Source of the DNA: Minwuia thermotolerans
GTDB taxonomy: Bacteria; Pseudomonadota; Alphaproteobacteria; Minwuiales; Minwuiaceae
DNA: 64,000 nt
Direction: 5' to 3'
Assembly: GCF_002924445.1 (NCBI RefSeq)
Contig: NZ_PIGG01000010.1
Location: 142,987 to 206,986 of the forward strand
In this document: in pieces, positions 18,603 through 27,796 of the stretch
Numbering within the stretch: position 1 is the first letter of the stretch
How the letters are laid out: each line of letters opens with the position of its first letter
Position numbers and translations under genes: made by a program
The notes under the pieces: generated by a model
What the model saw: only the letters and a program-made list of their open reading frames with translations
What the model was told of the DNA's origin: nothing
Databases searched by the model: none

Positions 18603-19091
18603 ATGCACGCAATTCGCGACGCCCGGCCCGACGAAGCGGGCCTTCTCGGCCTTCTCTGGCACGACGCCTGGCATGAGAGCCATGCCCCCTGCGTGCCGCC
18701 GCCGCTGACCCGGCTGCGCAGCCTGGAGAGTTTCCAGTCGCGGATCGCCCGGATGCTGGCGAATACCCGGGTCGCCTGCGCGGGCGCCGAACCGGTCGGT
18801 TTCCGCACGCTGAAGGACGACGAACTGCACCAGATCTTCGTCCGGGCCGATGCGCGGGGGACCGGGGCCGCCGCCGCCCTGCTGGCCGACGGGGAGACGG
18901 GCCTGCGGCGTGCAGGCGTGAGAACGGCCTGGCTGGCCTGCGCAGTGGGCAACGATTGGGCGGCCCGGTTCTACGAGAAGCACGGCTGGCATGTGGCCCG
19001 AACGGAAATCGAACAGGTCGAGACCGGCGCAGGAGAGAGCAGCTTTCCGCTGCGCGTCCGGCGTTACGAGAAGCGGCTGGACGAGCGCTGA
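18603..19091 (+). CDS. GNAT family N-acetyltransferase
   Basis: A 162-residue acetyl-CoA-dependent N-acetyltransferase. The acetyl-CoA-binding motif is recognisable in IFVRADARGTGAAAALL (about residues 78-95), and the C-terminal NDWAARFYEKHGW (near 118-130) is the usual motif B. A GGAG precedes the ATG. It is divergent from the dioxygenase gene and about 110 bases before the TAXI binding protein on the same strand. The acceptor substrate cannot be inferred. Confidence 0.88.
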   Translation: MHAIRDARPDEAGLLGLLWHDAWHESHAPCVPPPLTRLRSLESFQSRIARMLANTRVACAGAEPVGFRTLKDDELHQIFVRADARGTGAAAALLADGETGLRRAGVRTAWLACAVGNDWAARFYEKHGWHVARTEIEQVETGAGESSFPLRVRRYEKRLDER

Positions 19092-19111
19092 GCGATTTCG
19101 TCTATTCCCAG

Positions 19112-19139
19112 TTGTCCGATTGCCCCGGCGTCATCTAAC
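19112..19139 (+). promoter_or_regulatory. Candidate sigma-70 promoter for the TAXI-TRAP genes
   Basis: TTGTCC at 19112-19117 and TCTAAC at 19134-19139 are separated by 16 bases and lie about 60 bases before the TAXI binding-protein ATG. Match to consensus is fair only. No operator repeat was noticed beside it. Confidence 0.4.
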
Positions 19140-19200
19140 ATTCCTTCAGCGGGCATCAGAAACAAACAACGCACCGCAACAGGGAAAAGGGGAGGATGAC

Positions 19201-20364
19201 ATGTCCTTTATGAGAAACTGCGCCTGGGCCGTCGGCGCCCTGGCGGCCGCAGGGTTCGCCACGTCTGCGGCCACGGCCGACGACATCAAGCTGCCGGGCA
19301 CGCTGGTGGTCACCGCCTATGACGTCGGCTCGTCGGGCTACAGCCAGATGGTCGGCCTCGGCTCGATCCTGAAGAACAACTACGGCACCAATGTCCGCGT
19401 CCTCCCGGGCAAGAACGACGTCTCCCGCCTCGGCCCCGTCAAGGCGGGCCGCGCGCAGTTCACGGCGACGGGTTCGGATTCGGTCTACGCCCAGGAAGGC
19501 GTGTTCACCTTCGGCACGCGGGACTGGGGGCCGCAGCCGCTGCGCATTCACCTGCTGGCCATCGGCAAGGGCGCCGCGGTCGGCATGGTCACGCCGGGCG
19601 ACAAGTCGATCGAGACGATGGACCAGATCAAGGGCAAGCGCGTCGCCTGGATCCGCGGCGCGCCGGCGCTGAACAAGGCGGTCGAGGCCATGATGGCCTG
19701 CTTCGGCGTCGGCTGGGACGACGTCGAGAAGGTCGAGTTCGGCGGCCACGGGCCGGCGGTCGACGGCTTCATCAACGACGAGGTCGACGCACTGAACAAC
19801 GCCACGTTCTCGGCGCTGAACAAGAAGATCGAAGCCAGCCCGCGCGGCATCCACTATCCGGTGGTGCCGAACGATCCGCAGTGCTGGGAGCGCCTGAACG
19901 CTGTCGTGCCCTGGTACCTGCCGACCTTCGCCACCGTCGGCACCGGCATGGCCGAGGGCGGCCAGTGGATGGCCAATACCCCCTACCCGATCCTTGTATC
20001 CAACCCGGACGTCGAGGCCGAAACCTCCTACAGCATCGTCAAGGCGATGGACACGCACTTCGACACCTTCAAGGACACCGCGCCGGGCGCCGCCGGCTGG
20101 GCCATGGAGAACCAGCAGTTCCACAAGCTTCTGCCGTACCACGAGGGCGCGATCAAGTACTTCAAGGAGGTCGGCGTGTGGCCGGAGGGTCAGGACGAGA
20201 TCCAGGCGGGCAGCCTGAAGCGTCAGGACGTGCTCCGGACCGCGTGGGCGACCTATGTCAAGGACGCCCCGGAGGATGACGAAGCCTTCAACAAGGGCTG
20301 GATGAAGGCGCGCGCCGACGCGCTGGAAGCCGCCGGCATGACGGTCATCTTCTACGAGTGGTGA
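19201..20364 (+). CDS. TAXI family TRAP transporter solute-binding subunit
   Basis: A 387-residue periplasmic binding protein of the TAXI class, which works with a fused TRAP permease. A signal peptide (MSFMRNCAWAVGALAAAGFATSAATA) is followed by a TAXI-like fold with SGYSQMVGLGSILKNNYG and VRVLPGKNDVSRLGPVKAGRAQF. The start at 19201 has GGGGAGGATGAC just before it. The permease follows 149 bases downstream on the same strand. TAXI ligands known so far include glutamate and other dicarboxylates; the ligand here is unknown. Confidence 0.9.
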   Translation: MSFMRNCAWAVGALAAAGFATSAATADDIKLPGTLVVTAYDVGSSGYSQMVGLGSILKNNYGTNVRVLPGKNDVSRLGPVKAGRAQFTATGSDSVYAQEGVFTFGTRDWGPQPLRIHLLAIGKGAAVGMVTPGDKSIETMDQIKGKRVAWIRGAPALNKAVEAMMACFGVGWDDVEKVEFGGHGPAVDGFINDEVDALNNATFSALNKKIEASPRGIHYPVVPNDPQCWERLNAVVPWYLPTFATVGTGMAEGGQWMANTPYPILVSNPDVEAETSYSIVKAMDTHFDTFKDTAPGAAGWAMENQQFHKLLPYHEGAIKYFKEVGVWPEGQDEIQAGSLKRQDVLRTAWATYVKDAPEDDEAFNKGWMKARADALEAAGMTVIFYEW

Positions 20365-20381
20365 CCGCCTGAACGCCGAAC

Positions 20382-20414
20382 GCCGGTTCCCGCCGTCACG
20401 GCGCGGGGACCGGC
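20382..20414 (+). other. Imperfect hairpin between TAXI binding protein and permease
   Basis: GCCGGT at 20382-20387 pairs with ACCGGC at 20409-20414, with further CCCGC/GCGGG-type pairing inside. There is no U-run after it, so it is better seen as an mRNA-stabilising or attenuating structure than as an intrinsic terminator. Its place matches the hairpins behind the other binding-protein genes in this window. Confidence 0.4.
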
Positions 20415-20513
20415 GCCGGTTCCGCGACAAATCATTGAATTCGCGACCGATCGCCCTTCCGCCGCGGTGCGCGGCACAACCCGAACGGTGATCGCACGCC
20501 CGGAGTCCGCCCG

Positions 20514-22544
20514 ATGAGCGACCAGAAGATGGCAGTCAAGGAAGACGACATTCCCGATGTCGACCTGAAGCGGACCCGAACGCTTAATCCGTTCTGGCAG
20601 GTGGTCGTCACCATCATCGGCAGCCTGGCGATCTTCCTGTCGATCTACCAGATCTTCAAGCTGGACTCGCGGCTGAACGAGATCTGGCAGTTCCTCGGCG
20701 GCGAGGGCAAGATCGGTTACACGCTGCTGGTCAACGAATACCTCTATGCTCTTGTCGGGCTGATGCTGGCGACGGTCTACATCGTCTTCCCGACCTATGG
20801 CAGCCAGCGGCGCGACCGGGTGCCGCTCTACGACGTCATCCCCGCCCTGCTGGCGCTCGGCGTCACCTTCTACCTGCTGGCCAACTCGCTGCAGATCCAG
20901 GAGCAGGCCTGGGAATACGTCGCCCCCGAATGGGCGCAGTGGATGGCCGTTCTGGTCTGGGCGCTGGTCATCGAGGCCGGTCGCCGCACCGGCGGCTGGC
21001 CGATCTTCACCATCGTGCTGCTGATCTCGCTCTACCCGCTGGTCGCCGACCAGGTGCCGCAGGTGATCCAGGGCGCGCCCATGGGCTTCCTGGATACCGC
21101 GGCCTTCCACGTCTATTCCATCGAGAGCCTGCTGGGCATTCCGATGCGGGCCTTCGGCCTGCTGGTGTTCGGTTTCCTCGCCTTCGGCATGGCGCTGGTC
21201 TACACCGGCGCGGGGCTCTTCTTCATCAACTTCGCCTTCGCCCTGCTCGGCCATGTCCGCGGCGGCCCGGCGAAGGTGGCGATCTTCTCGTCCGGCCTGT
21301 TCGGCTCCATGTCGGGCGGCCCGATCACCAACGTGCTCACCACCGGCACCCTGACCATTCCGGCCATGCGCAGGATCGGCTTCTCGGCCAAGTACGCCGG
21401 CGGCATCGAGGCCTGCGCCTCCACGGGCGGCGTACTGATGCCGCCGATCATGGGCGCGACGGCCTTCGTGATGGCCGACTTCCTCCAGGTCCGCTATGTC
21501 GACGTCGCGGTCGCGGCAATCGTACCGTCTCTGCTGTACTACTTCGGCCTGTTCGTGCAGATCGACAGCTACGCGGCGCGCAACAAGATCCAGGGCCTGC
21601 CGAAGCACGAGATGCCCCACATCCTCGATGTGCTGAAAGATGGCTGGTACTACATCTTCGCCTTCGCCGTGCTGGTCTTCATGCTGGTCTTTCTGCTGCA
21701 GGAGGCGCGCGCGCCGTTCTACGCGACCGCGCTGCTGCTGATCCTCAACCAGTTCAGCGCCAGGCACCGCATGGACTGGACGAAATTCTACAAGTTCCTG
21801 CAGGCGACCATCTTCCTGCTGGCGGAACTCGCCGGCATCCTGGCGGCGATCGGCCTGATCGTCGGCGCCGTGGTGGGTACCGGCATGGCGGGCTCCGTGA
21901 CCAACGATCTCGTCTACATCGCCGGCAACAACGTCTTCATCCTGCTGCTGATGGGCGCGCTGACCAGCTTCATCCTGGGCATCGGCATGACGGTGACGGC
22001 GGCCTACATCTTCCTCGCCATCATCCTCGCCCCGGCGTTGATCCGCGCCGGACTGGACCCCATGCCGGTGCACATGTTCATGCTCTACTGGGGTATGCTG
22101 AGCTTCATCACGCCGCCGGTGGCGCTGGCCGCCTTCGCGGCCGCTTCGGTGGCCAACGCCCGGCCCATGGAGACAGGCTTCGAGGCCATGCGGCTCGGCA
22201 CGATCATCTACTTCATCCCGTTCTTCTTCGTCTTCAACCCGGCGCTGCTGCTGCAGGGGGAGACGAGCGAGATACTGGTCGTGCTGGCCACCGCCTTCAC
22301 CGGCGTGCTGTTGCTGGCGAGCGGGCTGCAGGGCTATCTCATGCTCGCGGGAACCGTGCCGCGAAACGCGATCGGCTGGCTGGCGCGGGTGCTGATGATC
22401 ATCGGCGGGCTGGTGCTGGCGGCGCCGGGCGGGGGCATGCTGGGCATGGGCCATGGCCAGCTCACCGTGCTGGCGGCTGCCTTCGCCGCGCCGGGGGTGT
22501 TGATCGTGGTGATGGCGCGAAGACTGGCCGCGCGGTCGGCATAG
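20514..22544 (+). CDS. TRAP transporter fused permease (4TM + 12TM), TAXI type
   Basis: A 676-residue membrane protein in which the small (DctQ) and large (DctM) TRAP subunits are one chain, the normal form partnering TAXI binding proteins. The N-terminal part (to about 190) holds the DctQ-like helices. The DctM part contains SGLFGSMSGGPITNVLTTGTLTIPAM and ASTGGVLMPPIMGATAFVMA near residues 265-325, and MTVTAAYIFLAIILAPAL and LSFITPPVALAAF near 500-540. These are the hairpin-loop regions of the ion transporter fold. It would import an organic acid or amino acid using the sodium or proton gradient. Confidence 0.92.
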   Translation: MSDQKMAVKEDDIPDVDLKRTRTLNPFWQVVVTIIGSLAIFLSIYQIFKLDSRLNEIWQFLGGEGKIGYTLLVNEYLYALVGLMLATVYIVFPTYGSQRRDRVPLYDVIPALLALGVTFYLLANSLQIQEQAWEYVAPEWAQWMAVLVWALVIEAGRRTGGWPIFTIVLLISLYPLVADQVPQVIQGAPMGFLDTAAFHVYSIESLLGIPMRAFGLLVFGFLAFGMALVYTGAGLFFINFAFALLGHVRGGPAKVAIFSSGLFGSMSGGPITNVLTTGTLTIPAMRRIGFSAKYAGGIEACASTGGVLMPPIMGATAFVMADFLQVRYVDVAVAAIVPSLLYYFGLFVQIDSYAARNKIQGLPKHEMPHILDVLKDGWYYIFAFAVLVFMLVFLLQEARAPFYATALLLILNQFSARHRMDWTKFYKFLQATIFLLAELAGILAAIGLIVGAVVGTGMAGSVTNDLVYIAGNNVFILLLMGALTSFILGIGMTVTAAYIFLAIILAPALIRAGLDPMPVHMFMLYWGMLSFITPPVALAAFAAASVANARPMETGFEAMRLGTIIYFIPFFFVFNPALLLQGETSEILVVLATAFTGVLLLASGLQGYLMLAGTVPRNAIGWLARVLMIIGGLVLAAPGGGMLGMGHGQLTVLAAAFAAPGVLIVVMARRLAARSA

Positions 22545-22562
22545 GCGGCGGGGCCGCCGGGA

Positions 22563-23066
22563 CTACCGAATCAGGCGGCGGACGAAGTCCTCGCCCAGGC
22601 CGGATTGGCGGCAATGCGCCTTGTACTTCTCGAGCCGCGTGAAGACGTCCTCGTAGCCGGTCTGCTGGCCGTTCTCGTCGATGTAGATCAACGGCCCGAA
22701 ATTGTGGAACAGGACCGTCATGTGGCCCGCCTCGCCCTTGCAGTACAGAGTGTGAGTCTCGCCCGCCGGCTCGTAGATGAAGGTGCCGGGCTTCGCCACC
22801 CAGTCATGCTCCAGATAGCCCCAGGTGCCTTCCAGCGTGTAGCCGGTCACCGGCGCCGGATGGCGGTGGCGGCTGACGACGCCCTGCCCCTTCGCGCGGA
22901 CGATGTTCACCCACATGCCCTGCAGCACGTTGAAGAACAGCGGCCGCGTCAGCACGTCCTCGGCCGACTGCATCCACTGGCGCGGATCGTCGAAGTCCAC
23001 GTCCTCCACCAGTTCCGGCGCCGCGTCCGGCGGCAGCGGAATCTTCAGCTTCGTCAGTTCGTTCAT
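22563..23066 (-). CDS. Cupin-domain protein (2,4'-dihydroxyacetophenone dioxygenase-like)
   Basis: A 167-residue single-domain cupin. Metal ligands are visible as SRHRHPAP (H67, H69), an acidic residue in the following strands (E79 or E86) and H105 in ETHTLY. The general pattern resembles small cupin dioxygenases of the 2,4'-dihydroxyacetophenone/acetylacetone-cleaving kind, but substrate is not proven. The start at 23066 has GGGGAGG eight bases upstream. It begins 29 bases after gamma-glutamyltransferase ends, so the two are likely co-transcribed. It converges with the TAXI permease gene. Confidence 0.8.
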   Translation of the reverse strand: MNELTKLKIPLPPDAAPELVEDVDFDDPRQWMQSAEDVLTRPLFFNVLQGMWVNIVRAKGQGVVSRHRHPAPVTGYTLEGTWGYLEHDWVAKPGTFIYEPAGETHTLYCKGEAGHMTVLFHNFGPLIYIDENGQQTGYEDVFTRLEKYKAHCRQSGLGEDFVRRLIR

Positions 23067-23095
23067 CGCCAGGCCTCCCCTTGCCCCGCTTCTGC

Positions 23096-24700
23096 TCAGT
23101 ACCCCATGGCGCAGCCGTCCTTGCGCGGGTCGGACCCGGCAGCCAGCGTGCCTTTCCGGTGGTCGATGAAGATCGCCTGCGCGCCGCCCCATGGCATCTC
23201 CGGCGTATTCACGTCATGGCCCAGATCGGCCAGACCCTGGCGCACCGTATCCGGAACCGAACGCTCGACATCCAGCTTGCCGGCGACGTGGAAGGTGCGC
23301 GGGCAGTCGATCGCCTCCTGCACGTCCATGCCGTAGTCGAAGAGGTTGGTCAGCAGGTGGGCGTGGCCGACAGGCTGATAGCCACCGCCCATGACGCCGA
23401 AGCTGAGCTCGCAGCGTCCGCCGTTCAACACCATGCCCGGGATGATCGTGTGCATCGGGCGCTTGCGCGGCGCGACACAGTTCGGGTGACCGGGGTCGAC
23501 GACGAAGCCCGCCCCCCGGTTCTGCAGCAGCACGCCCGATTGTGGCGCGGTGATGCAGGAACCGAACGAAAAGTAGAGCGAGTTGATGAAGGACACTGCG
23601 TTGAGGTCGCGGTCCACCACGGTGAGATAGACCGTGTCGCGGTAGACGGGGCCGGTGACCTTCGCCGGATTCGCCATGGCCCGGCCGAGCGAGATCTTCT
23701 CGCGCAGCTCGTCGGCCAGCGCATCGGAAAGCAGGTGCTCGACCGGAACGTCGACCTGACGCGGGTCGGCGACATGCTTGTCGCGCTCGGCAAAGGCCAG
23801 CCGCGTAGCCTCGGCCTCGATGTGCAGACGCTCCACGCTCATCGGATCGTAGGCGCCCAGATCGAAGCCCTTGAGGATGTTCAGCATCAGCAGCGCGGTG
23901 ATGCCCTGGCCGTTCGGCGGAATCTCCAGCACCTGCCGGCCCGCATAGTCGCTGGCGATGGGCTCCACATAGTCGCAGCGCTGCGCCTCGAAGTCGCCGG
24001 CGTCGTGCACCGCGCCGAGGGCGTTCAGCGCCGCCACGATGTCTTCGGCGACGGGCCCGGCATAGAAGCCGTCGCGCCCCCGGGACGCGATCGCCTTCAG
24101 CGTCCGCGCCAGCTCCGGCGAGCGCCAGACATCGCCGGGAACGGGGCTCCCGCCGTCCTTCAGGTACTGCGCCGCGGAATTCTCATTGCCCGACAGCCGG
24201 CCGACATTGCGCGACCAGTCGACGGAGATGCGCGGCGTCACCGCAAAACCTTCCTCGGCGTAGCGGATCGCCCGATGCAGCACCCGGTCGATACCCATGG
24301 TGCCATGATCCCCCAGCAGGCGGCACCAGGCGTCGACCGCCCCCGGTACCGTGACCGCGTGCGGGCTTTCCAGGCCGATCTGGCCGATCCCCTGGTCCAG
24401 CAGGTGTTCGGCGGTAAGCTTCGCCGGGGCGTGGCCTGAGCCGTTCAGGCCGATCACCGGACCCTGCGCGCCCTTCTGCAGCAGCACGAAACAGTCGCCG
24501 CCGATGCCCGTCGACATGGGCTCCACCACGCACTGCACCGCGCAGGCCGCCACGGCCGCGTCGACGGCGTTGCCGCCGGCCTGGAGAATTTCCATCGCCG
24601 CCAGGGTCGAGAAAGGATGGCTCGTCGCCGCCGCGCCGTTGGTCGCGTGAACGACGGAGCGTCCGGGTTGCTGCAGATCGCGCAAGGTCGTCTCCCCCAC
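23096..24700 (-). CDS. Gamma-glutamyltransferase family protein
   Basis: A 534-residue Ntn-hydrolase that should self-cleave into two subunits. The nucleophile is most likely T356 in RDTVYLTVVDRDLNAVS, the position of the catalytic threonine in GGT. The N-terminal ASHP...AGGNAVDAAVA and TGIGGDCF blocks and the C-terminal VMGGGYQP, near the oxyanion site, are typical. No clear signal peptide is seen, so it may be cytoplasmic, like many GGT-like acylases of this clade. Roles could be glutathione or gamma-glutamyl amide cleavage, or cephalosporin-acylase-like amide hydrolysis. It is followed by a cupin gene. Confidence 0.88.
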   Translation of the reverse strand: MGETTLRDLQQPGRSVVHATNGAAATSHPFSTLAAMEILQAGGNAVDAAVAACAVQCVVEPMSTGIGGDCFVLLQKGAQGPVIGLNGSGHAPAKLTAEHLLDQGIGQIGLESPHAVTVPGAVDAWCRLLGDHGTMGIDRVLHRAIRYAEEGFAVTPRISVDWSRNVGRLSGNENSAAQYLKDGGSPVPGDVWRSPELARTLKAIASRGRDGFYAGPVAEDIVAALNALGAVHDAGDFEAQRCDYVEPIASDYAGRQVLEIPPNGQGITALLMLNILKGFDLGAYDPMSVERLHIEAEATRLAFAERDKHVADPRQVDVPVEHLLSDALADELREKISLGRAMANPAKVTGPVYRDTVYLTVVDRDLNAVSFINSLYFSFGSCITAPQSGVLLQNRGAGFVVDPGHPNCVAPRKRPMHTIIPGMVLNGGRCELSFGVMGGGYQPVGHAHLLTNLFDYGMDVQEAIDCPRTFHVAGKLDVERSVPDTVRQGLADLGHDVNTPEMPWGGAQAIFIDHRKGTLAAGSDPRKDGCAMGY

Positions 24701-24769
24701 TGTTGCGGCTTTGTCCTTATCACGGCCATACCGGGTTGGGAATGCGGCCGGCGCGCGCCTTCGGACCGG

Positions 24770-27067
24770 CTATTCGCGGGGACCGGCCCCGCGCCCGGCG
24801 CGCCAGTGGTTCAGCGTCTCGTTCAGCACGGCTTCGTTGATCGGCTTGGCGAGATAGTCGTCCATGCCGGCGTCGAGACACATCTGCTTGTCCTCGGCCA
24901 TGGCGTTGGCGGTCAGCGCGATGATCGGGATCTCGCGTCCGCCATCCAGGGTGCGGATCTGGCGCGTCGCCTCCAGACCGTCGACCTCAGGCATGTGAAT
25001 GTCCATCAGCACCAGGTCGAAGTCGCCGTCGCGCACCGCCTGCACGGCCTCGGCGCCATTGACCACCGCCTGGACCTTGTGGCCGCGCTTGCCCAGCAGC
25101 GCCAGCGCCAGCATCTGGTTGATCTCGTTGTCCTCGGCCAGAAGGATGTTGAGCGGCCCGGTTTCGACGGCGCCCTCCGGCCTGCCCGCGGGCGCGTCCG
25201 CCGCCCCCGCCTGCAGCGTCCCCGCGGCCGTGTCCTGCTCGCCGCCAAGCAGGAACTGGTGCAGCGAACGGCGGCGGATCGGTTTGATCAGATAGGCGTC
25301 ATAGCCCCAGGATCTGAACTCGTCGGTCTCTCCCCGCCGTGACGCCGGGACGGCGATGACCAGCCGTGTGGCGGCGATCGCCGGGTTCGCGCGCACCGCT
25401 TCGACGAAGGCCTGACCGCCGAGATCGGCCATGCCGCCGTCGAACAGGACCGCGCCATAGGGCGCGCCGTCGGCAGAGGCCTGCGCCAGCTTGGCCAGCG
25501 CCTCCTTGCCCGTGCGTGCGGTATCCGCCGCGCCGCCGGCGTCGATGACGTGATCGCTCAACACCCAGCGGGAAATGTGGTTCTCGTCGGCGATCAGCAC
25601 CTTCAGTCCGTCAAGGCGGGCCTCCGCCGCCGGCGCGCCGGCCCCCCGCGCCTTCACCAGGTCGATCTCGAACCAGAAGGTGCTGCCCTTGCCCTCCTCG
25701 GAAATGATGCCGATCTGGCCATTCATCTTCTCGACGATACGGCGCGTGATGGCGAGGCCGAGGCCGGTGCCGCCATAGCGCCGCGAAACCGAGGAATCGA
25801 CCTGGGTGAACTCCTCGAACAGGGTCTTCTGCTTCTCGGCCGGCACGCCGATGCCGCTGTCGATGACCTCGGCGCGCAGCGTCACCTTGAAGCCGTGATC
25901 GCGCAGCAGGCGGATGGCGATGACCACGCCGCCCTCATGGGTGAACTTGACGGCGTTGCCGACCAGGTTGACCAGCGCCTGACGCAGCCGGCCCGGGTCG
26001 CCGATCAGGTGGCGCGGCACGTCCGGGTCGATCTGGGTGGCGATCTCGATACCGCGTTCAAAGGCCTTGGGCGCCAGCAGTTCGGCGATCTTTTCCGCCT
26101 GCCCGGCAATGTCGACGTCGATCTCTTCCAGTTCCAGGAAGCCGGCCTCGATCTTGGAGAAATCCAGAATGTCGTTGATCAGGGTCAGCAGGGACTGCCC
26201 CGACTCCTGGACAGCCTCGGCATAGTTGCGCTGCTCCGGCGTCAGCCGGGTGTCCAGCAGCAGGCTGGTCATGCCAATGACGCCGTTCATCGGCGTGCGG
26301 ATCTCGTGGCTCATGGTGGCCAGGAAGCCCGACTTGGCGCGGTTGGCGGCCTCGGCGGCGTCGCGCGCCTCGGCCAGTTCCTGCTCCGTCCGCTTCCGGT
26401 CGGTGACGTCACGGCCGACCCGCTGGATCTCCTTGATCCGGCCGTCGGGGTCGCGCAGCGCCACGTCCTCCCAAGATATCCAGCGCCAGCCATACTGGGT
26501 CCTGACGCGCTGGTCATAGCTGGCGCGGTAGGGCGGGCGCAGCACCCGCTCCATATCGAAGGGCTCCGAGCCCTCCCCCGCATCGATCTCGGGCGTGAAG
26601 CGCCGCGCCTCGGACTCGGGCCGGACCCCGAACGTGTCCGCCAGCGCCTCGTTAGCGAAGGTGAGTTCGCCCTTGAGGTCGAGACGCAGGATCAGGTCCC
26701 TCTGGGTTTCGACAAGACCGCGATAGCGCTCCTCGTTGGCGCGCAGGGTGGCGTTCATGTCGTTGAGCGCCTCGACCGTCTCCGACAGCCGGTCGGCCAT
26801 CTCGGACATGCGTCTCGCCTGCACGTTCAGGCGCATGTACTTGCGCCGCGCGTCCTCGATCAGCACGCCCATGATCAGCACGACCGTGATCACCAGGGCC
26901 GCGATGGACTTCGGGCCGATGACGACCTCGTCCTCGCCGGCGAAGATGTCGGCGTTGAAGATCCAGATGATCACGCCGATCCCGGCCACCGCCAGCAGGG
27001 GCGCGAAATAGCGCAGACGCCCCAGGCTGTGCCGCTGATAGGACTTATTTGGATCGATATCGATCAC
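24770..27067 (-). CDS. Hybrid sensor histidine kinase with two receiver domains
   Basis: A membrane sensor kinase of about 765 residues. Two membrane helices (about 22-38 and 53-70) are followed by a short coiled coil, a PAS domain (about 110-220, ending [10 protein letters not shown]), HisKA with phospho-accepting histidine in [10 protein letters not shown] (H254), HATPase (GNAVKFT, DSGIGVP, GTGLGLA) and two receiver domains. The second receiver is canonical ([32 protein letters not shown]). The first keeps an Asp (VLFDGGM) but is divergent. The GTG at 27065-27067 is preferred over a TTG 14 codons upstream because CGGAG lies six bases before it. No partner regulator is adjacent. Signal unknown. 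Confidence 0.88.
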   Translation of the reverse strand: MIDIDPNKSYQRHSLGRLRYFAPLLAVAGIGVIIWIFNADIFAGEDEVVIGPKSIAALVITVVLIMGVLIEDARRKYMRLNVQARRMSEMADRLSETVEALNDMNATLRANEERYRGLVETQRDLILRLDLKGELTFANEALADTFGVRPESEARRFTPEIDAGEGSEPFDMERVLRPPYRASYDQRVRTQYGWRWISWEDVALRDPDGRIKEIQRVGRDVTDRKRTEQELAEARDAAEAANRAKSGFLATMSHEIRTPMNGVIGMTSLLLDTRLTPEQRNYAEAVQESGQSLLTLINDILDFSKIEAGFLELEEIDVDIAGQAEKIAELLAPKAFERGIEIATQIDPDVPRHLIGDPGRLRQALVNLVGNAVKFTHEGGVVIAIRLLRDHGFKVTLRAEVIDSGIGVPAEKQKTLFEEFTQVDSSVSRRYGGTGLGLAITRRIVEKMNGQIGIISEEGKGSTFWFEIDLVKARGAGAPAAEARLDGLKVLIADENHISRWVLSDHVIDAGGAADTARTGKEALAKLAQASADGAPYGAVLFDGGMADLGGQAFVEAVRANPAIAATRLVIAVPASRRGETDEFRSWGYDAYLIKPIRRRSLHQFLLGGEQDTAAGTLQAGAADAPAGRPEGAVETGPLNILLAEDNEINQMLALALLGKRGHKVQAVVNGAEAVQAVRDGDFDLVLMDIHMPEVDGLEATRQIRTLDGGREIPIIALTANAMAEDKQMCLDAGMDDYLAKPINEAVLNETLNHWRAGRGAGPRE

Positions 27068-27263
27068 CAGGATCTCCGATTGGACCGTTCCGCCGCGCCG
27101 CTGTGTCAATATGCGACCAGACCGGCATCAAGCGTCCACAAACCCTCTCACGCTGCAAAAACCATGCATTGTCCACGATACATATAAGTGAATTTTCCCG
27201 CGTTGCGGGTGCCGGCCGTCAACGGATGCCCGCTTCGTTGCCCCGGACGGCGGGGACTCCGCC

Positions 27264-27707
27264 TCAGGAGGTGCGTTCGACCAGGTTGTTCTTGGCCTGC
27301 AGCAGCAGGTCGACCAACCGGTCCTGATCGCCCCGGTCCATGCCGGAAATGATCAGGCGATGAACGCCGCGGGCCTTCTCCTGCATCTCCGCGATCAGCG
27401 GCCGGCCCGCCTCGGTGAGATAGACGCGTTTGGCCCGGCGGTCGTCGGGGTCGGGACGGCGCTCGATCCAGCCCCGGCTCTCCAACCGGTCGAGCAGCCC
27501 GCCCAGCGCAACCTTGCCGACGTCGAGCTCCTCGGCGAGCTGAGTCTGATTGCAGCCGTCGAAGCGGATCAGGTGCACCATCACCCACCACTGCGAACGC
27601 GTCAGGTTCATGCCCTTGACGCGCCGGCCATATTCGCGCCGCATCAGGCGAGCGACGTCGTTGACCAGGAATTCGAGATTTCTGTCGAGGGGATCGGCGG
27701 ACATCAT
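27264..27707 (-). CDS. MarR family transcriptional regulator
   Basis: A 147-residue winged-helix repressor of the MarR class. It shows TRSQWWVMVHLIR, the HTH NQTQLAEELDVGKVALGGLLDRLESRGWIERRPDPDDRRAKRVYLTEAG (about residues 50-100) with the wing DRRAKRV, and a C-terminal dimerisation helix. It lies just downstream of the iron-type alcohol dehydrogenase and TRAP genes but has its own upstream region with direct repeats (27718-27742). It probably regulates itself and perhaps the neighbouring catabolic and transport genes in response to a small phenolic or organic acid; the ligand is inferred only from the family. Confidence 0.88.
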   Translation of the reverse strand: MMSADPLDRNLEFLVNDVARLMRREYGRRVKGMNLTRSQWWVMVHLIRFDGCNQTQLAEELDVGKVALGGLLDRLESRGWIERRPDPDDRRAKRVYLTEAGRPLIAEMQEKARGVHRLIISGMDRGDQDRLVDLLLQAKNNLVERTS

Positions 27708-27717
27708 GCAACAAGGT

Positions 27718-27742
27718 TCGAAAACGGATAATATCGAAAACG
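27718..27742. repeat. Direct repeat in the marR promoter region, candidate operator
   Basis: The nine-base sequence TCGAAAACG occurs at 27718-27726 and again at 27734-27742, a 16-base period. It is within 35 bases of the MarR start. It overlaps the -10 area of a possible promoter whose -35 (TTGACA on the minus strand) is at 27761-27766. Confidence 0.5.
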
Positions 27743-27766
27743 TACTGTTCACTAGCGCATTGTCAA
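27738..27766 (-). promoter_or_regulatory. Candidate sigma-70 promoter of the marR gene
   Basis: On the minus strand a perfect TTGACA (27761-27766) is followed after 16 bases by TACGTT (27739-27744), a weak -10. The direct repeat TCGAAAACG overlaps the -10, a fitting place for repression. The -10 match is poor, so the promoter call is tentative. Confidence 0.4.
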
Positions 27767-27796
27767 TGGCCGCACGAAACCCCGGGGGGCCTGCAT

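Noticed and set aside
20352..22454. Open frame of 700 codons opposite the TAXI permease
   Set aside because: Antisense shadow of a membrane protein; rich in Arg, Gln, Asp and His as expected from the complement of hydrophobic codons.
27100..27109. TTG start for the hybrid kinase at 27107-27109
   Set aside because: It lacks a ribosome-binding site, and the TTGACA there is likelier chance or a -35 element. The GTG at 27067 has CGGAG at good spacing.
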